Shown here piece after piece: positions 23,701-31,256 of a stretch of DNA of 31,338 nucleotides (positions are counted from its first letter, which is position 1; every line of letters begins with the position of its first letter). The stretch comes from JBBSBY01 sp038205805 (GTDB taxonomy: Bacteria > Desulfobacterota > Desulfomonilia > Desulfomonilales > Desulfomonilaceae). The stretch is from assembly GCA_038205805.1 (NCBI GenBank), contig JBBRBO010000032.1, positions 1-31,338 on the forward strand, in the 5' to 3' direction. The notes beneath the pieces are model-generated. The model saw only the letters and a list, made by a program, of their open reading frames with translations, searched no databases and was not told the origin of the DNA. The position numbers were made by a program, and so were the translations under genes.

Positions 23701-25213
23701 TGCGGCCCACGCCGGTCATGTTCTCCCAGAAATCCGGGTCGATAACTTGGCCGATGGCGGGGATAATGGTGTCACACTGGACAACGAACTCGGAGCCTTC
23801 CTTGGGCACGGGTCGCCGACGACCGGACTCGTCCGCCGGACCAAGTTGCATTTTTACGCATCTCAGGCCGGTGACCTTGCCGTTCGTGGTCATGACTTCC
23901 ACGGGAGCGGTCAAGAATTGAATTCTCACACCTTCGTGGAGTGCGGCGTCCACTTCCTCGCCGAAGGCCGGCATCTCTTGACGTGATCGCCGATAAAGAA
24001 TTGTGCTGCCGGAGCCCAGACGCTTGAGAGTCCGAGCCGCATCAACCGCCACATTTCCACCACCGATGACCACAGCCTTCTTGATGTCCCCTTGGACCTT
24101 ACCTTGAGCGGCGTCCTTGAGGAAATCCACACCCTGGTAGACTCCTTCGGCGTCTTCACCGGGAATGGCTAAGCGAGCGCCCTTCTGGCAGCCTACCGCC
24201 AAGAACACGGCCTTGGTCCCTTGATCCGTGAGATCTTGATACGAAATGTCTTTGCCGAAAGTGACACCGGTTTTCGTTTCCACACCGAGCTTCAATATGT
24301 GATTAATCTCGGTTTCCAGGACATCACGAGGAAGCCTGTACTCGGGGATGCCTACGCGCAGCCAGCCTCCCAGCACGGGCGCGGACTCGTAGATGGTGAC
24401 GCCGTAGCCCTTAAGAGCCACGTAATATGCGGCAGACAATCCAGCCGGTCCTGAACCGATAATCGCGACCTTTTCTTCCTGCGGCTGGATGACAGGGATG
24501 GTAAGCGTCGAGTAATCTACTTGGTCTGCGGCAAACCGTTTGAGTTTACAAATCGAGATCGCTTGATCTTTTTCCGCCCTACGGCACACCTTTTCACAAG
24601 GATGGGGGCATACGCGACCCAATACACCGGGCAGGGGTAGATTCTTGTAGATGAGTTCGACGGCTTCCTTGTATTTCCCTTGAGAAATCAATTGCACATA
24701 ACCCTGCGCATTGATGTGAGCGGGACACGCCACTACGCACGGCGCGCGGTCCGCTTTCTCGATGACGAAGGTCTGGGGAATGGTCTGGGGAAAGAGCCGG
24801 TATGTGGCCTTACGATCACTCAGCGACTCATCGAATTTATTGGGCGCATGAACCGGGCATACCGTTGCGCAATCGCCGCACGCCTTACACTTGTCTTTGT
24901 GAATGTGGCGCGATTTTAGGCGAATTTTTACGCTAAAATTGCCCTCTTCCCCTTGGATATCCTCGACTTCGCTGTAAGAGAGCAATTCGATGTTCGGATT
25001 TTGGCCCACCGTGACGAGTTTCGGCGAAAAGATGCAGGTAGAACAGTCGTTGGTGGGAAAGGTTTTGTCGAGCTGAGCCATGCGGCCGCCGATACCTGTT
25101 TCGGATTCCACGAGATATACCTTGAAACCGGATTCGGCCAAATCCAGCGAAGCCTGCACCCCCGCTATTCCGCCGCCGATAGTCATGATTGCGCCGATTT
25201 TGTTACCGCTCAC
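20789..25213 (-). CDS. hdrL: Giant HdrA-GltD-HdrA fusion flavoprotein (HdrL type)
   Basis: 1474 residues from GTG 25213, which has GGAG eight bases upstream; an earlier in-frame ATG (25255) adds non-conserved residues. Order: HdrA FAD motif (MTIGGGIAGVQASLDLA, 10-26); conserved NDCSTC near 59, here Cys; ferredoxin site CKACGDCATVCP near 108; then, inserted in the second ferredoxin site, a whole GltD/NfnB-type module (about 150-560) with CVVACPAHI, FAD motif GSGPAGLSAAYYVA near 256 and NAD(P)H motif GGGNVAVDAARTL near 382. HdrA resumes at CLNCGVCSECMECVKACP near 622. A second HdrA unit begins at VGVFVCRCGINIAA near 918, has its own FAD motif and ends with two [4Fe-4S] sites (about 1404 and 1444). 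It should couple NAD(P)H to ferredoxin and to HdrB or MvhD through several flavins. Long HdrA proteins with an NADH module are known from sulfate reducers. Confidence 0.9.
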   Translation of the reverse strand: MSGNKIGAIMTIGGGIAGVQASLDLAESGFKVYLVESETGIGGRMAQLDKTFPTNDCSTCIFSPKLVTVGQNPNIELLSYSEVEDIQGEEGNFSVKIRLKSRHIHKDKCKACGDCATVCPVHAPNKFDESLSDRKATYRLFPQTIPQTFVIEKADRAPCVVACPAHINAQGYVQLISQGKYKEAVELIYKNLPLPGVLGRVCPHPCEKVCRRAEKDQAISICKLKRFAADQVDYSTLTIPVIQPQEEKVAIIGSGPAGLSAAYYVALKGYGVTIYESAPVLGGWLRVGIPEYRLPRDVLETEINHILKLGVETKTGVTFGKDISYQDLTDQGTKAVFLAVGCQKGARLAIPGEDAEGVYQGVDFLKDAAQGKVQGDIKKAVVIGGGNVAVDAARTLKRLGSGSTILYRRSRQEMPAFGEEVDAALHEGVRIQFLTAPVEVMTTNGKVTGLRCVKMQLGPADESGRRRPVPKEGSEFVVQCDTIIPAIGQVIDPDFWENMTGVGRTRRNTIDYNKVTYETSVPGLFAGGDAVTGPATVVEAVAAGREVAESIERYLKGQDLAEGRPFHYPENPEYPPIPEMKAEARAVNPEIPVTERSNFKEVELALSEGEAQREANRCLNCGVCSECMECVKACPAEAIDHSMTDEFMEVKVGTVILSPGYELIDADRVRQEYAYGSAQNVITNMEFERMLSASGPNAGEVLRPSDKHHPKKVAWIQCVGSRDRQKGMAHCSSVCCMASIKEAVIAKEHDSSIEPTIFYMDIRAYGKDFDKYYEKAKGEAGVRFIRSMISRVVEDPLTHDLRLMYLAEDGSLTEETFDMVVLAVGIKPSESTVRMAEKFGVKLDENKFCDTNTFSPVATSRPGILVAGVFQAPKDIPQTVTEASAAAGMAIRLLSDERNTLTTKIDPPPEKDFTGQEPRVGVFVCRCGINIAATVDVPTVVDRIKDLPGVAYAGENLFTCSLDTQVAIKRIIEENDLNRVIVASCTPRTHLPLFQATAREAGLNKYLVEMANIREHCSWVHMQEKEAATDKAVDLVRMAITRTRLLEQVQDQQLPVSPRALVIGGGVAGMVAALNIADQGFDVHLMESADKLGGVATQLTETIKGEPIQPFVSELIDKVKTSEHIKVHYNAGIEEVQGFVGNFKTKIRSNGSESQEIEHGVTVIATGGSEWKPDIYGYGQDPRIRTHLEYSQALAAKDPSVIDAKTTVFIQCVGSRTKERPWCSKVCCNHTIKDAIALKEANPQSEIYVLYRDVRSFGLNEPYYEKARRLGVIFARYEQANPPEVTLGDKITVKAPDLALGGTLNIQADSVALAAAIVPSDYNKELSKLYKISVNEDGFFLEAHMKLRPVDFATDGIFLAGLAHYPKPLDETIAQAEAAGCHAAQILARGFVNASGMVSVVDEALCRACGRCVTVCPFGAPELREVSPGHWQSEINPALCKGCGACGVACPTGAAQIRHYKDEQIGDMIMAAMA

Positions 25214-25385
25214 TCTGAAGCTCCGTTTTTTGCTCAGGATTGCGCCCTCCCACAAGTCCGGATACGGTGGAAAGGAAACGCATCCATCAATGTTTTACGC
25301 CCCGAGGTGAAATGCCGTGTCGAGGACCCGCGAACAGCAGCGCGGAATTGAGGCGCCGCCGCGCAGCTCCCCCTATCCCGCTTTC

Positions 25386-26237
25386 CTATACTAGGTCCTT
25401 ACGCGAAAGCATAGCCTCGGGTGAAATGAGATGTCGTGACCACCAGGTTTTGGCCTTGGGATCTCCCAGAGCGATGCCCATGAGTTCCGTGAGATAGAGA
25501 ATAGGCACTTGGTACGACCGCCCGGTCGCTTTTGAAATATCATCCTGGCGAGTGTCGAGGTTGGCCTGACACATGGGGCACATGGTTACGATAGCGTCCG
25601 CTTTAATGCTCATCGCCATGTCCAGCAGCTTTTGGGAAAGCTTCAGGACCATATCCGTCTTGGTGAGCGCAAGAGACCCCCCGCAGCAGTCGGTCTTGTA
25701 CGGCCATTGAAGGACTTCAGCGCCGAGGATCTCGAGCACGCGGTCCATTTGTTTGGGGTTCTCGGAGTCCTCCGGTTCTACCACTTCCACGGGACGAACG
25801 GCCAAACAACCATAGTAAGGAACCACCTTCAGACCGGCGAGAGGCTTCGTAACTCGCTTCTTCAGAGCAGCCAAAAGCTCGTTGTTAACGAAGAATTCCG
25901 TCCCGGAAAGGATATTGATATCACCCTTCAGCGGAAATTCCTTGCCCAAGGATTCGTCTGCAAGGACGTGCTTCTGCGCGGCTTTCCAGCGAACATGACA
26001 TCCGGCGCATGGAGCGACCACATCACGGCCGATACGCTCTGCGGTGACGAGATCTCGGGCCGGCAGCGCCGTTTCCAAGTAACCGTCAACCATATGCGCG
26101 GAAGATGCTCCACAGCATGTCCAGTCGGGTAGTTCTTTAAGAGTGACCCCTAGCCTTTCAGCGGCCCCTCGAAATGACTCGTCCAGTTCTTTAGCCGAAC
26201 CCGTAAGCGTGCATCCTGGGTAATAGCTGAATTCCAT
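25386..26237 (-). CDS. hdrB: HdrB, CCG-domain subunit of a heterodisulfide-reductase-like complex
   Basis: 283 residues, the normal HdrB length. Two CCG domains are complete: Cys9, Cys41-Cys42, Cys77 and Cys80 (C-X31-CC-X34-C-X2-C), then YYGCLAVRP, TDCCGGSLAL and CPMCQANLD. In methanogen HdrB these bind two non-cubane [4Fe-4S] clusters that cleave the CoM-CoB disulfide. A bacterium lacks those coenzymes, so another disulfide such as that of DsrC is more likely; this is inference. It is the first gene behind the promoter at 26435-26463, and hdrL starts 172 bases later. No hdrC gene is found next to it, which is unusual; the ferredoxin sites of HdrL may replace HdrC. Confidence 0.92.
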   Translation of the reverse strand: MEFSYYPGCTLTGSAKELDESFRGAAERLGVTLKELPDWTCCGASSAHMVDGYLETALPARDLVTAERIGRDVVAPCAGCHVRWKAAQKHVLADESLGKEFPLKGDINILSGTEFFVNNELLAALKKRVTKPLAGLKVVPYYGCLAVRPVEVVEPEDSENPKQMDRVLEILGAEVLQWPYKTDCCGGSLALTKTDMVLKLSQKLLDMAMSIKADAIVTMCPMCQANLDTRQDDISKATGRSYQVPILYLTELMGIALGDPKAKTWWSRHLISPEAMLSRKDLV

Positions 26238-26646
26238 GTTGCGTCCTCGTACTCTATCCTTTGAATGATGAATTAGGCCTGACTAGATGAAGTGTTCACA
26301 TGCGGGAAGAAGTCGCCGCATTGCATGACGGTAAAGACGAGCATCCCTGCGCCGGCCGGGGATTCATGCCGTCTACTGTCTCGGAATTCTTGATGTTAAT
26401 TGATTGAAATCGGAAAAATGCTGTTGTTCTTAGGATATTAGACCTCCTTCTATATTCTGTCAAGCCAAGATTCCATAGAAAATTCCCCGCCTGATTTGTC
26501 GAACCCTATTAAAAGTTCTTCGGATGAAAAGACTTCGGAGTGAAAGCCGTCCCGCCCAAACCGAGCCCTTCAGAGCAAAGTTGAGCTACAGAATCCGAAT
26601 AGAATGTCGGAGACACACCGCGCGCGAGTAATCCGGCGCCAAGGAG
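26238..26646. other. Leader and promoter region of the Hdr locus
   Basis: 409 bases without a gene. It contains the sigma-70 promoter at 26435-26463 and an untranslated leader of about 190 bases before hdrB. No truncated hdrC was found in any frame. No known riboswitch was recognised in the leader. Confidence 0.55.
26435..26463 (-). promoter_or_regulatory. Near-consensus sigma-70 promoter of the Hdr locus
   Basis: Minus-strand TTGACA (26463-26458, perfect -35), a 17-base spacer and TAATAT (26440-26435, 5 of 6 by eye at the -10). Transcription would start near 26428. It is the clearest promoter in the window and faces hdrB and the roughly 12-kb gene cluster downstream. Confidence 0.75.
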
Positions 26647-27180
26647 CTACGGCCGGTTCAACCCTCCACCGCCAATGATTTCTACTGCATTTTCGAATCT
26701 GCCCTTGAGTAGCGGATTGCGTGTAAGATCCACCGCTTTAGTAAAGAGTTCCACGGCTAAATCACGTCGCCCGCAATCCTCAAAAAGCGCCCCAATCATA
26801 ATAACGGAAGCCGTAAGCTCCGGTTCGAGTTCCAGCGCCATTGCGTAGCCTAACATTCTCTCTTGCGAGAGGAGTAAGAAGTCACCCGGACAATAGGCGT
26901 ACGCGAACGGCGGCGAAAACTTGCCGGCCTTGTGCCAGTCCAGCACTCCGTTTAAGACGCTCCCGGTGAGCCAATAAGCGCTCCCTCTGTTCACCAGCGC
27001 AGGGTATGATTGTGGATGAGTTTTAAGATACCTGCTCCAAAAGTGAATAGCCTGCTGAAAATCGCCGTCACGAGCTGCGTTCATGCCTCTGTCGAAGGGA
27101 TTGGCCTCGCAGTCACCCCACACCGAGAGCACACACACCAAGCACGCAAAGACAATGATATTGCAGGTACGAACACGCAA
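26647..27180 (-). CDS. Exported TPR-repeat protein of unknown function
   Basis: 177 residues. A signal peptide is visible: a short basic start (MRVRT), then IIVFACLVCVLSVWG and a probable cleavage near CEA-NP at residue 26. There is no proper lipobox. Two to three tetratricopeptide-like helical repeats follow: GMNAARDGDFQQAIHFWSRYL, ALVNRGSAYWLTGSVLNGVL and ALFEDCGRRDLAVELFTKAV. TPR proteins of this kind scaffold protein assemblies in the periplasm; no partner is suggested by the neighbours. The start used is TTG 27180, with AAGGA about 12 bases upstream, so the exact start is uncertain. It diverges from the aminotransferase gene. Confidence 0.7.
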   Translation of the reverse strand: MRVRTCNIIVFACLVCVLSVWGDCEANPFDRGMNAARDGDFQQAIHFWSRYLKTHPQSYPALVNRGSAYWLTGSVLNGVLDWHKAGKFSPPFAYAYCPGDFLLLSQERMLGYAMALELEPELTASVIMIGALFEDCGRRDLAVELFTKAVDLTRNPLLKGRFENAVEIIGGGGLNRP

Positions 27181-27514
27181 CGATCTTTTGATCCTTCGTC
27201 GTGCGCAGAGCCGTCTCAGCGCAGGGAACCATCATGATATAAATTGACTTAGATTCACCCGCCATGATACTATAGGTGACCATTACAAATACAGGGCTGA
27301 TGCAAGAATGACAGCTCGGCGATTCACCTGGACACAGATTTGAAAGCCGGGCTTTTGTTTGTGCTTTTGCCGTAAAAGTGACCGTTCACCGGAGATCGGA
27401 TCCTCTGATAATCTCGATGGGCGGATTACAGGGGAGACGAGTTTCCCTTCCGGATTCTCACCGGACGCTGAGCCGCCTTGAATCCGCCGAACCATTTCTC
27501 TCAGGAGTTGAGCT
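27181..27514. other. Divergent region with structured leader of the aminotransferase gene
   Basis: 334 bases. It contains a plus-strand promoter candidate (27244-27273) and about 235 bases of leader. Within it lie a small hairpin with T-rich tail (arms AAAGC 27343-27347 and GCTTT 27351-27355, then TGTTTGTGCTTTT) and a long-range pairing GGCGGATT (27420-27427) with AATCCGCC (27481-27488) that closes 18 bases before the AGGAG ribosome site. No known riboswitch class was recognised. Confidence 0.45.
27244..27273 (+). promoter_or_regulatory. Candidate sigma-70 promoter for the aminotransferase gene
   Basis: TTGACT (27244-27249, 5 of 6), 18-base spacer, TACTAT (27268-27273, 4 of 6). The spacing is one base longer than ideal. 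It points toward the aminotransferase gene at 27515. Confidence 0.4.
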
Positions 27515-28693
27515 ATGCCTACATCCGAAAAAATCGCTGCATTTATCCAAAAGTCGTCATGGATTCGCAAGATGTTCGAAGAAGGGGCACGGCTCAAACA
27601 GCAGCACGGCGCCCAAAACGTCTTCGATTTTAGTCTGGGTAATCCCAATCTGGAGCCCCTTGCCTCGGTCCACGAGGCGATAAAAGCTGCGGCGTGCGAC
27701 ACGTCGCCCGGTGTGCACGCGTACATGCCCAATGCCGGAATTACAGCTTGTCGGGCCGCTGTTGCGAAAAAAATCAGCGATGAGGAAGGCGTAAGCATCG
27801 ACGAGAAACACATCGTCATGACCGTGGGCGCCGGCGGCGGTCTGAACGTTGCCTTGAAAACCGTCCTGAACAGCGGTGACGAAGTCATCGTCTTAAAGCC
27901 CTACTTCGTGGAATACGGCTTTTACGTCGATAACCACCAAGGCGTCACCGTCTTTGCGCCTACGAATGACGATTTTTCCTTGAATCTCACCGCTATCGAA
28001 AAGTTCATAACCCCTCGAACAGCGGCGATTCTGGTGAATTCGCCGAATAACCCCACAGGTAAGGTGTATTCTGAAGAGGAAATTCAGGGACTCGGTAAAC
28101 TCCTTACGCGCAAGAGCGTAGAGATCGGTAGACCCATAGTCCTCATCTCCGACGAGCCTTATCGCGGCATTGTCTACGACGGCGTGCGGGTTCCCAGCAT
28201 CTTCAAGGCGTACAATAACTCACTTGTGGTGACTTCCTTTTCCAAGGACCTATCCCTACCGGGAGAACGCCTCGGTTACATAGCCATGAACCCGGCCATG
28301 GACAATCCGCAACTCACCATGGACGGTCTCGTATTGTGCAATCGCATCCTTGGCTTTGTAAACGCTCCCGCTCTTATCCAGCGAGCGCTCGTGAACGTGA
28401 TGAAAGACGTGGTGGACGTCCAGGTATACAAGCGCAGACGCGATCGACTCTTTAACGCTCTCACCGAGTTCGGCTACGACGTGATAAAACCCGAGGGCGC
28501 ATTCTATTTGTTTCCTAAATCTCCGATACCGGACGATGTGCAGTTCGTGGCTATGCTACAGCAGAAACTCGTGCTCACCGTTCCAGGCACGGGGTTTGGG
28601 GCTCCAGGTTACTTTAGAATTGCATATTGTGTATCGGATCAGACTATCGAGGGATCGCTACAGGGGTTCAAAGAGGCTATTCGAGAAATATAG
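27515..28693 (+). CDS. Class I/II pyridoxal-phosphate aminotransferase (aspartate-aminotransferase-like)
   Basis: 392 residues, normal for fold-type I aminotransferases. Motifs are in order: FSLGNPNLEPLASV at the N-terminus, a glycine-rich cofactor loop (TVGAGGGLNVALK), NSPNNPTGKVYS with the PLP-contacting Asn, SDEPYRGIVYD with the PLP-ring Asp and Tyr, SFSKDLSLPGERLG with the Schiff-base Lys244, and FRIAYCVSD, whose Arg binds the substrate carboxylate. It transfers amino groups between an amino acid and 2-oxoglutarate or pyruvate; the exact substrate cannot be read from these motifs. ATG 27515 has AGGAG seven bases upstream. It converges with the lipoprotein gene. Regulation through the structured leader is possible. 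Confidence 0.9.
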   Translation: MPTSEKIAAFIQKSSWIRKMFEEGARLKQQHGAQNVFDFSLGNPNLEPLASVHEAIKAAACDTSPGVHAYMPNAGITACRAAVAKKISDEEGVSIDEKHIVMTVGAGGGLNVALKTVLNSGDEVIVLKPYFVEYGFYVDNHQGVTVFAPTNDDFSLNLTAIEKFITPRTAAILVNSPNNPTGKVYSEEEIQGLGKLLTRKSVEIGRPIVLISDEPYRGIVYDGVRVPSIFKAYNNSLVVTSFSKDLSLPGERLGYIAMNPAMDNPQLTMDGLVLCNRILGFVNAPALIQRALVNVMKDVVDVQVYKRRRDRLFNALTEFGYDVIKPEGAFYLFPKSPIPDDVQFVAMLQQKLVLTVPGTGFGAPGYFRIAYCVSDQTIEGSLQGFKEAIREI

Positions 28694-28788
28694 CGCGTTA
28701 CGAGGATGAGAGTCCCGGTGGAAATGCCGAACGTGACCTTTCCGAATGAACAGAAGAGAAGAGCCGGCCTTTACGCGCCGAGGGTGAA

Positions 28789-29649
28789 CTATCTCATGGA
28801 CATGCTGGGGCGGCCTCCGGAATAATCCGAGCCGGTCCTAAAATGCTGTTGGACTTCGTGCATCTTAGATCCCATCTCGAGCAGGTAGGCCTTTTGCGCG
28901 GATACGATGTCCTCTAGTTCTCTCACACGTTTAACGAGATGCTGCACATCCTTGGAGCCGCCTTCCGCTTGAGCAGGTATCTGATTGCGCAAGCCGGCCA
29001 AGGCTTTTTTCTCGTTGTCCACCGCCGTCTTGAGTATCGCAACGCTTTGTTCCAGCGGCGCCAATTGTGACTTCAAATCGGCCACCGCGGCTTCTTTCAC
29101 CTTGGGCAAAGTCTTTTTTACAGCCGCAATAACTCGCTCGTTGTTGTCATGCAGCTCCTTGCGAACCTCTCCAATGGACTTGTTGGCGTCTTCCGCCGTC
29201 TTGAGCGCCAGGGTCATCGCTTTTTTCGCCGCAGCCGTGTCTTTGGCCAACTTGGCCGTCTCCTTAGACTCGGCGTCCATGCGTTTTTGTAACTCAACGA
29301 CCGCTTGTTCTAGGGTCTTCGCTTTTTTCGTGGCTATTTCGCGTTCTTTCTGAGCCTCCTGAGCCCAGTCCCGGAATTCCTCGAGGCGTGCGTTGGTGGG
29401 TTCAACTTTTTCTTTTATGGTTTGCTGTATCCGATCCTGTTGATCTTCCATACGTTGAATGTCTGCGCTGAAGTCTTTTGCCGGTGAGAATTTACTCGCG
29501 AATTCCCGCACGTCCTTTTCTTGCTTCTGCAAGCGCTTTTCCATTTCCGCGATTTTTTGCTTCAGTTCAACGCTTTCATCGGAACACCCCATGAGCAAGC
29601 CCAGCGTAAAAAGTAAGGCAAGTATGGTAGTAAGGCGTATATGGCTCAT
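28789..29649 (-). CDS. Coiled-coil lipoprotein of unknown function
   Basis: 286 residues. A lipoprotein signal is clear: hydrophobic TILALLFTLGLLMGC with the lipidated Cys22; Ser23 follows, which by the usual rule favours the outer membrane. Residues 28-260 are Lys-, Glu-, Ala- and Gln-rich heptad-like sequence with almost no glycine or proline, predicted to form long coiled coils (ELKQKIAEMEKRLQKQEK and similar). A short Gly/Ser/Arg tail ends the protein. It may be a periplasmic spacer, in the manner of Lpp- or YbgF-type proteins, but no specific family was recognised. ATG 29649 has GGGAGG seven bases upstream. Confidence 0.8.
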   Translation of the reverse strand: MSHIRLTTILALLFTLGLLMGCSDESVELKQKIAEMEKRLQKQEKDVREFASKFSPAKDFSADIQRMEDQQDRIQQTIKEKVEPTNARLEEFRDWAQEAQKEREIATKKAKTLEQAVVELQKRMDAESKETAKLAKDTAAAKKAMTLALKTAEDANKSIGEVRKELHDNNERVIAAVKKTLPKVKEAAVADLKSQLAPLEQSVAILKTAVDNEKKALAGLRNQIPAQAEGGSKDVQHLVKRVRELEDIVSAQKAYLLEMGSKMHEVQQHFRTGSDYSGGRPSMSMR

Positions 29650-30181
29650 GGGAGACCTCCCGGAATTCGATTAACCGCATGATACCAAAACCAATCGTAA
29701 AGGCAAGACATAAAAGGGAATGAATCGCGCGGATTAAGTCATAAGTGTAATCCATTCTATTAACATTAGCAATCGGCGCCGCGCCCATTAAGCGGGTGGA
29801 GTCTTCAGCTTCTCCATATCTCACGAGCAAGCCGTACGTGTAGCCGCCAAACGTACTGGATGCGCAGGTTCATATCGAGTAAATCGCCGTGCTATTTGCG
29901 GAAGTTTCAAGCCGGGCATTCCATGGATTTACAGGCACTTAGCACCGCACGCAGTCGAGGCGCCGTTCCCGTACGCTCTCCCGTTCGGGACCTTTCACCA
30001 CATAAGGTGTGTATGATGACAACAGCGCACTAGGCCGTGTAGCAATTCTGAGGCAACGCGGCTATTCTCTACCGAATGCACGCCTCTTCACCAGGCGGCG
30101 CATCACTTACACTATATAAGAAGCAGCTTCCGTTTCACCCTCTTGAGACGGCGAGCACGTCCAATCAAACTGGAGGAGTCA
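29650..30181. other. Divergent intergenic region between the lipoprotein and glucokinase genes
   Basis: 532 bases with no supportable gene; small open frames here have no ribosome-binding site or family. The lipoprotein promoter candidate is at 29679-29706. No clear promoter for glucokinase was found. Confidence 0.5.
29679..29706 (-). promoter_or_regulatory. Candidate sigma-70 promoter of the lipoprotein gene
   Basis: Minus-strand TTGCCT (29706-29701, 4 of 6), 16-base spacer, TATCAT (29684-29679, 5 of 6). It lies 30 bases before the lipoprotein ATG. Confidence 0.45.
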
Positions 30182-31204
30182 ATGGCGGAAATACCCACCG
30201 TATTAGCGGGAGACATCGGCGGCACGAAAACGCACCTCGGACTGTACTCCATGGCGAACAAACGGCCCGCTCTCATAAAAATGAGCACCTATGCCAGCCG
30301 GCAAGCGGAAAGCCTAAGCGAGATGGTGCATCAATTCTTAGGAAACGAGTCCACCGCAATCGAGGCCGCCTGCTTTGGAGTAGCCGGACCTGTGCTAAAC
30401 GGCGGATGCAAAGTCACCAATCTTGAATGGGCGGTAACGGAAGAAGAAATCCGCCAAAACTTCAACATAGAGAAGGTCGGCATCATCAATGACCTTATGG
30501 CCATAGGGTATGGGCTGAACGTTCTGGAAGAGTCGGAAACACTTACCCTCAACCCCGGCAAGCGAGACCCCAATGCGATGGTAGGCCTGATCGCCCCAGG
30601 TACCGGCCTCGGCATCTCGATCCTTACGCCGCGGAACGGCCGGTTGCAGCCGTGGCCTTCCGAAGGCGGGCATGTGGATTTTGCGCCACGAACCGACCGC
30701 GAAGCCGCCCTCTGGCGCTACGTGAGAGAAACCCGAACCCACGTGAGCCAGGAACGCCTGGTGTCCGGGCCTGGTATTCAGACAATATACAATTTTTTGA
30801 AGGACTCGGGAGACTTTGCAGAGCCTGATCGGCTAAATGCCGCCATACGAAATGGCGATCCTTCCGCAGTTATCTCTCGATGTGCAATGAACGAGCGAGA
30901 CCCCATTTGTGTAGAAACCTTGAACATGTTCGTGTCTCTAATGGGCGCTTCGGCCGGCAATCTCGCGCTCATGGCTATGACCATGGGCGGTCTCTACGTC
31001 GGCGGTGGAGTTCCCCCCAAGATCCTGCCGCTCCTCAAGGATGGACGGTTCATGGGGGCCTTTCTGGACAAGGGCCGTTTTGCAGACTATTTGAGGGATG
31101 TTCCCGTTGAAGTGGTGCTCAACGATCACGTAGGGATCTTGGGAGCTGCCACGTGCGCTCATGATCTATGCCGGACCGTCGGAGTGGAGGAGCGGCTCCC
31201 CTAG
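30182..31204 (+). CDS. glk: Glucokinase (bacterial Glk family)
   Basis: 340 residues from ATG 30182, preceded by GGAGGAG at four bases; an upstream in-frame extension is not conserved. Motifs: the phosphate-binding AGDIGGTKTHLGLYS (9-23), FGVAGPVLNGG, the catalytic NDLMAIGYG with Asp104, GLIAPGTGLGIS, and the substrate-binding EGGHVDFAP. GGLYVGGGV near 275 is the adenosine-site motif. It phosphorylates glucose with ATP to give glucose-6-phosphate in the cytoplasm. It is a ROK-unrelated, E. coli Glk type protein. It seems to be a single-gene unit with its own terminator. Its presence implies storage-sugar or trehalose/glycogen turnover in this bacterium; that is inference. Confidence 0.92.
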   Translation: MAEIPTVLAGDIGGTKTHLGLYSMANKRPALIKMSTYASRQAESLSEMVHQFLGNESTAIEAACFGVAGPVLNGGCKVTNLEWAVTEEEIRQNFNIEKVGIINDLMAIGYGLNVLEESETLTLNPGKRDPNAMVGLIAPGTGLGISILTPRNGRLQPWPSEGGHVDFAPRTDREAALWRYVRETRTHVSQERLVSGPGIQTIYNFLKDSGDFAEPDRLNAAIRNGDPSAVISRCAMNERDPICVETLNMFVSLMGASAGNLALMAMTMGGLYVGGGVPPKILPLLKDGRFMGAFLDKGRFADYLRDVPVEVVLNDHVGILGAATCAHDLCRTVGVEERLP

Positions 31205-31216
31205 GAGGCTGTCGGA

Positions 31217-31256
31217 GTGGGAATTGAAACTATCCATAATTCCCGCCTGGTTTTTT
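31217..31256 (+). terminator. Rho-independent terminator after glk
   Basis: Arms GTGGGAATT (31217-31225) and AATTCCCGC (31238-31246), 9 pairs including one G-T, with a 12-base loop. They are followed four bases later by TTTTTT. It lies 13 bases after the glk stop. Confidence 0.7.

Noticed and set aside
25214..25255. Start of HdrL at ATG 25255
   Set aside because: GTG 25213 has a well-placed GGAG and the family similarity begins a few residues later; the 14 extra residues are not conserved.
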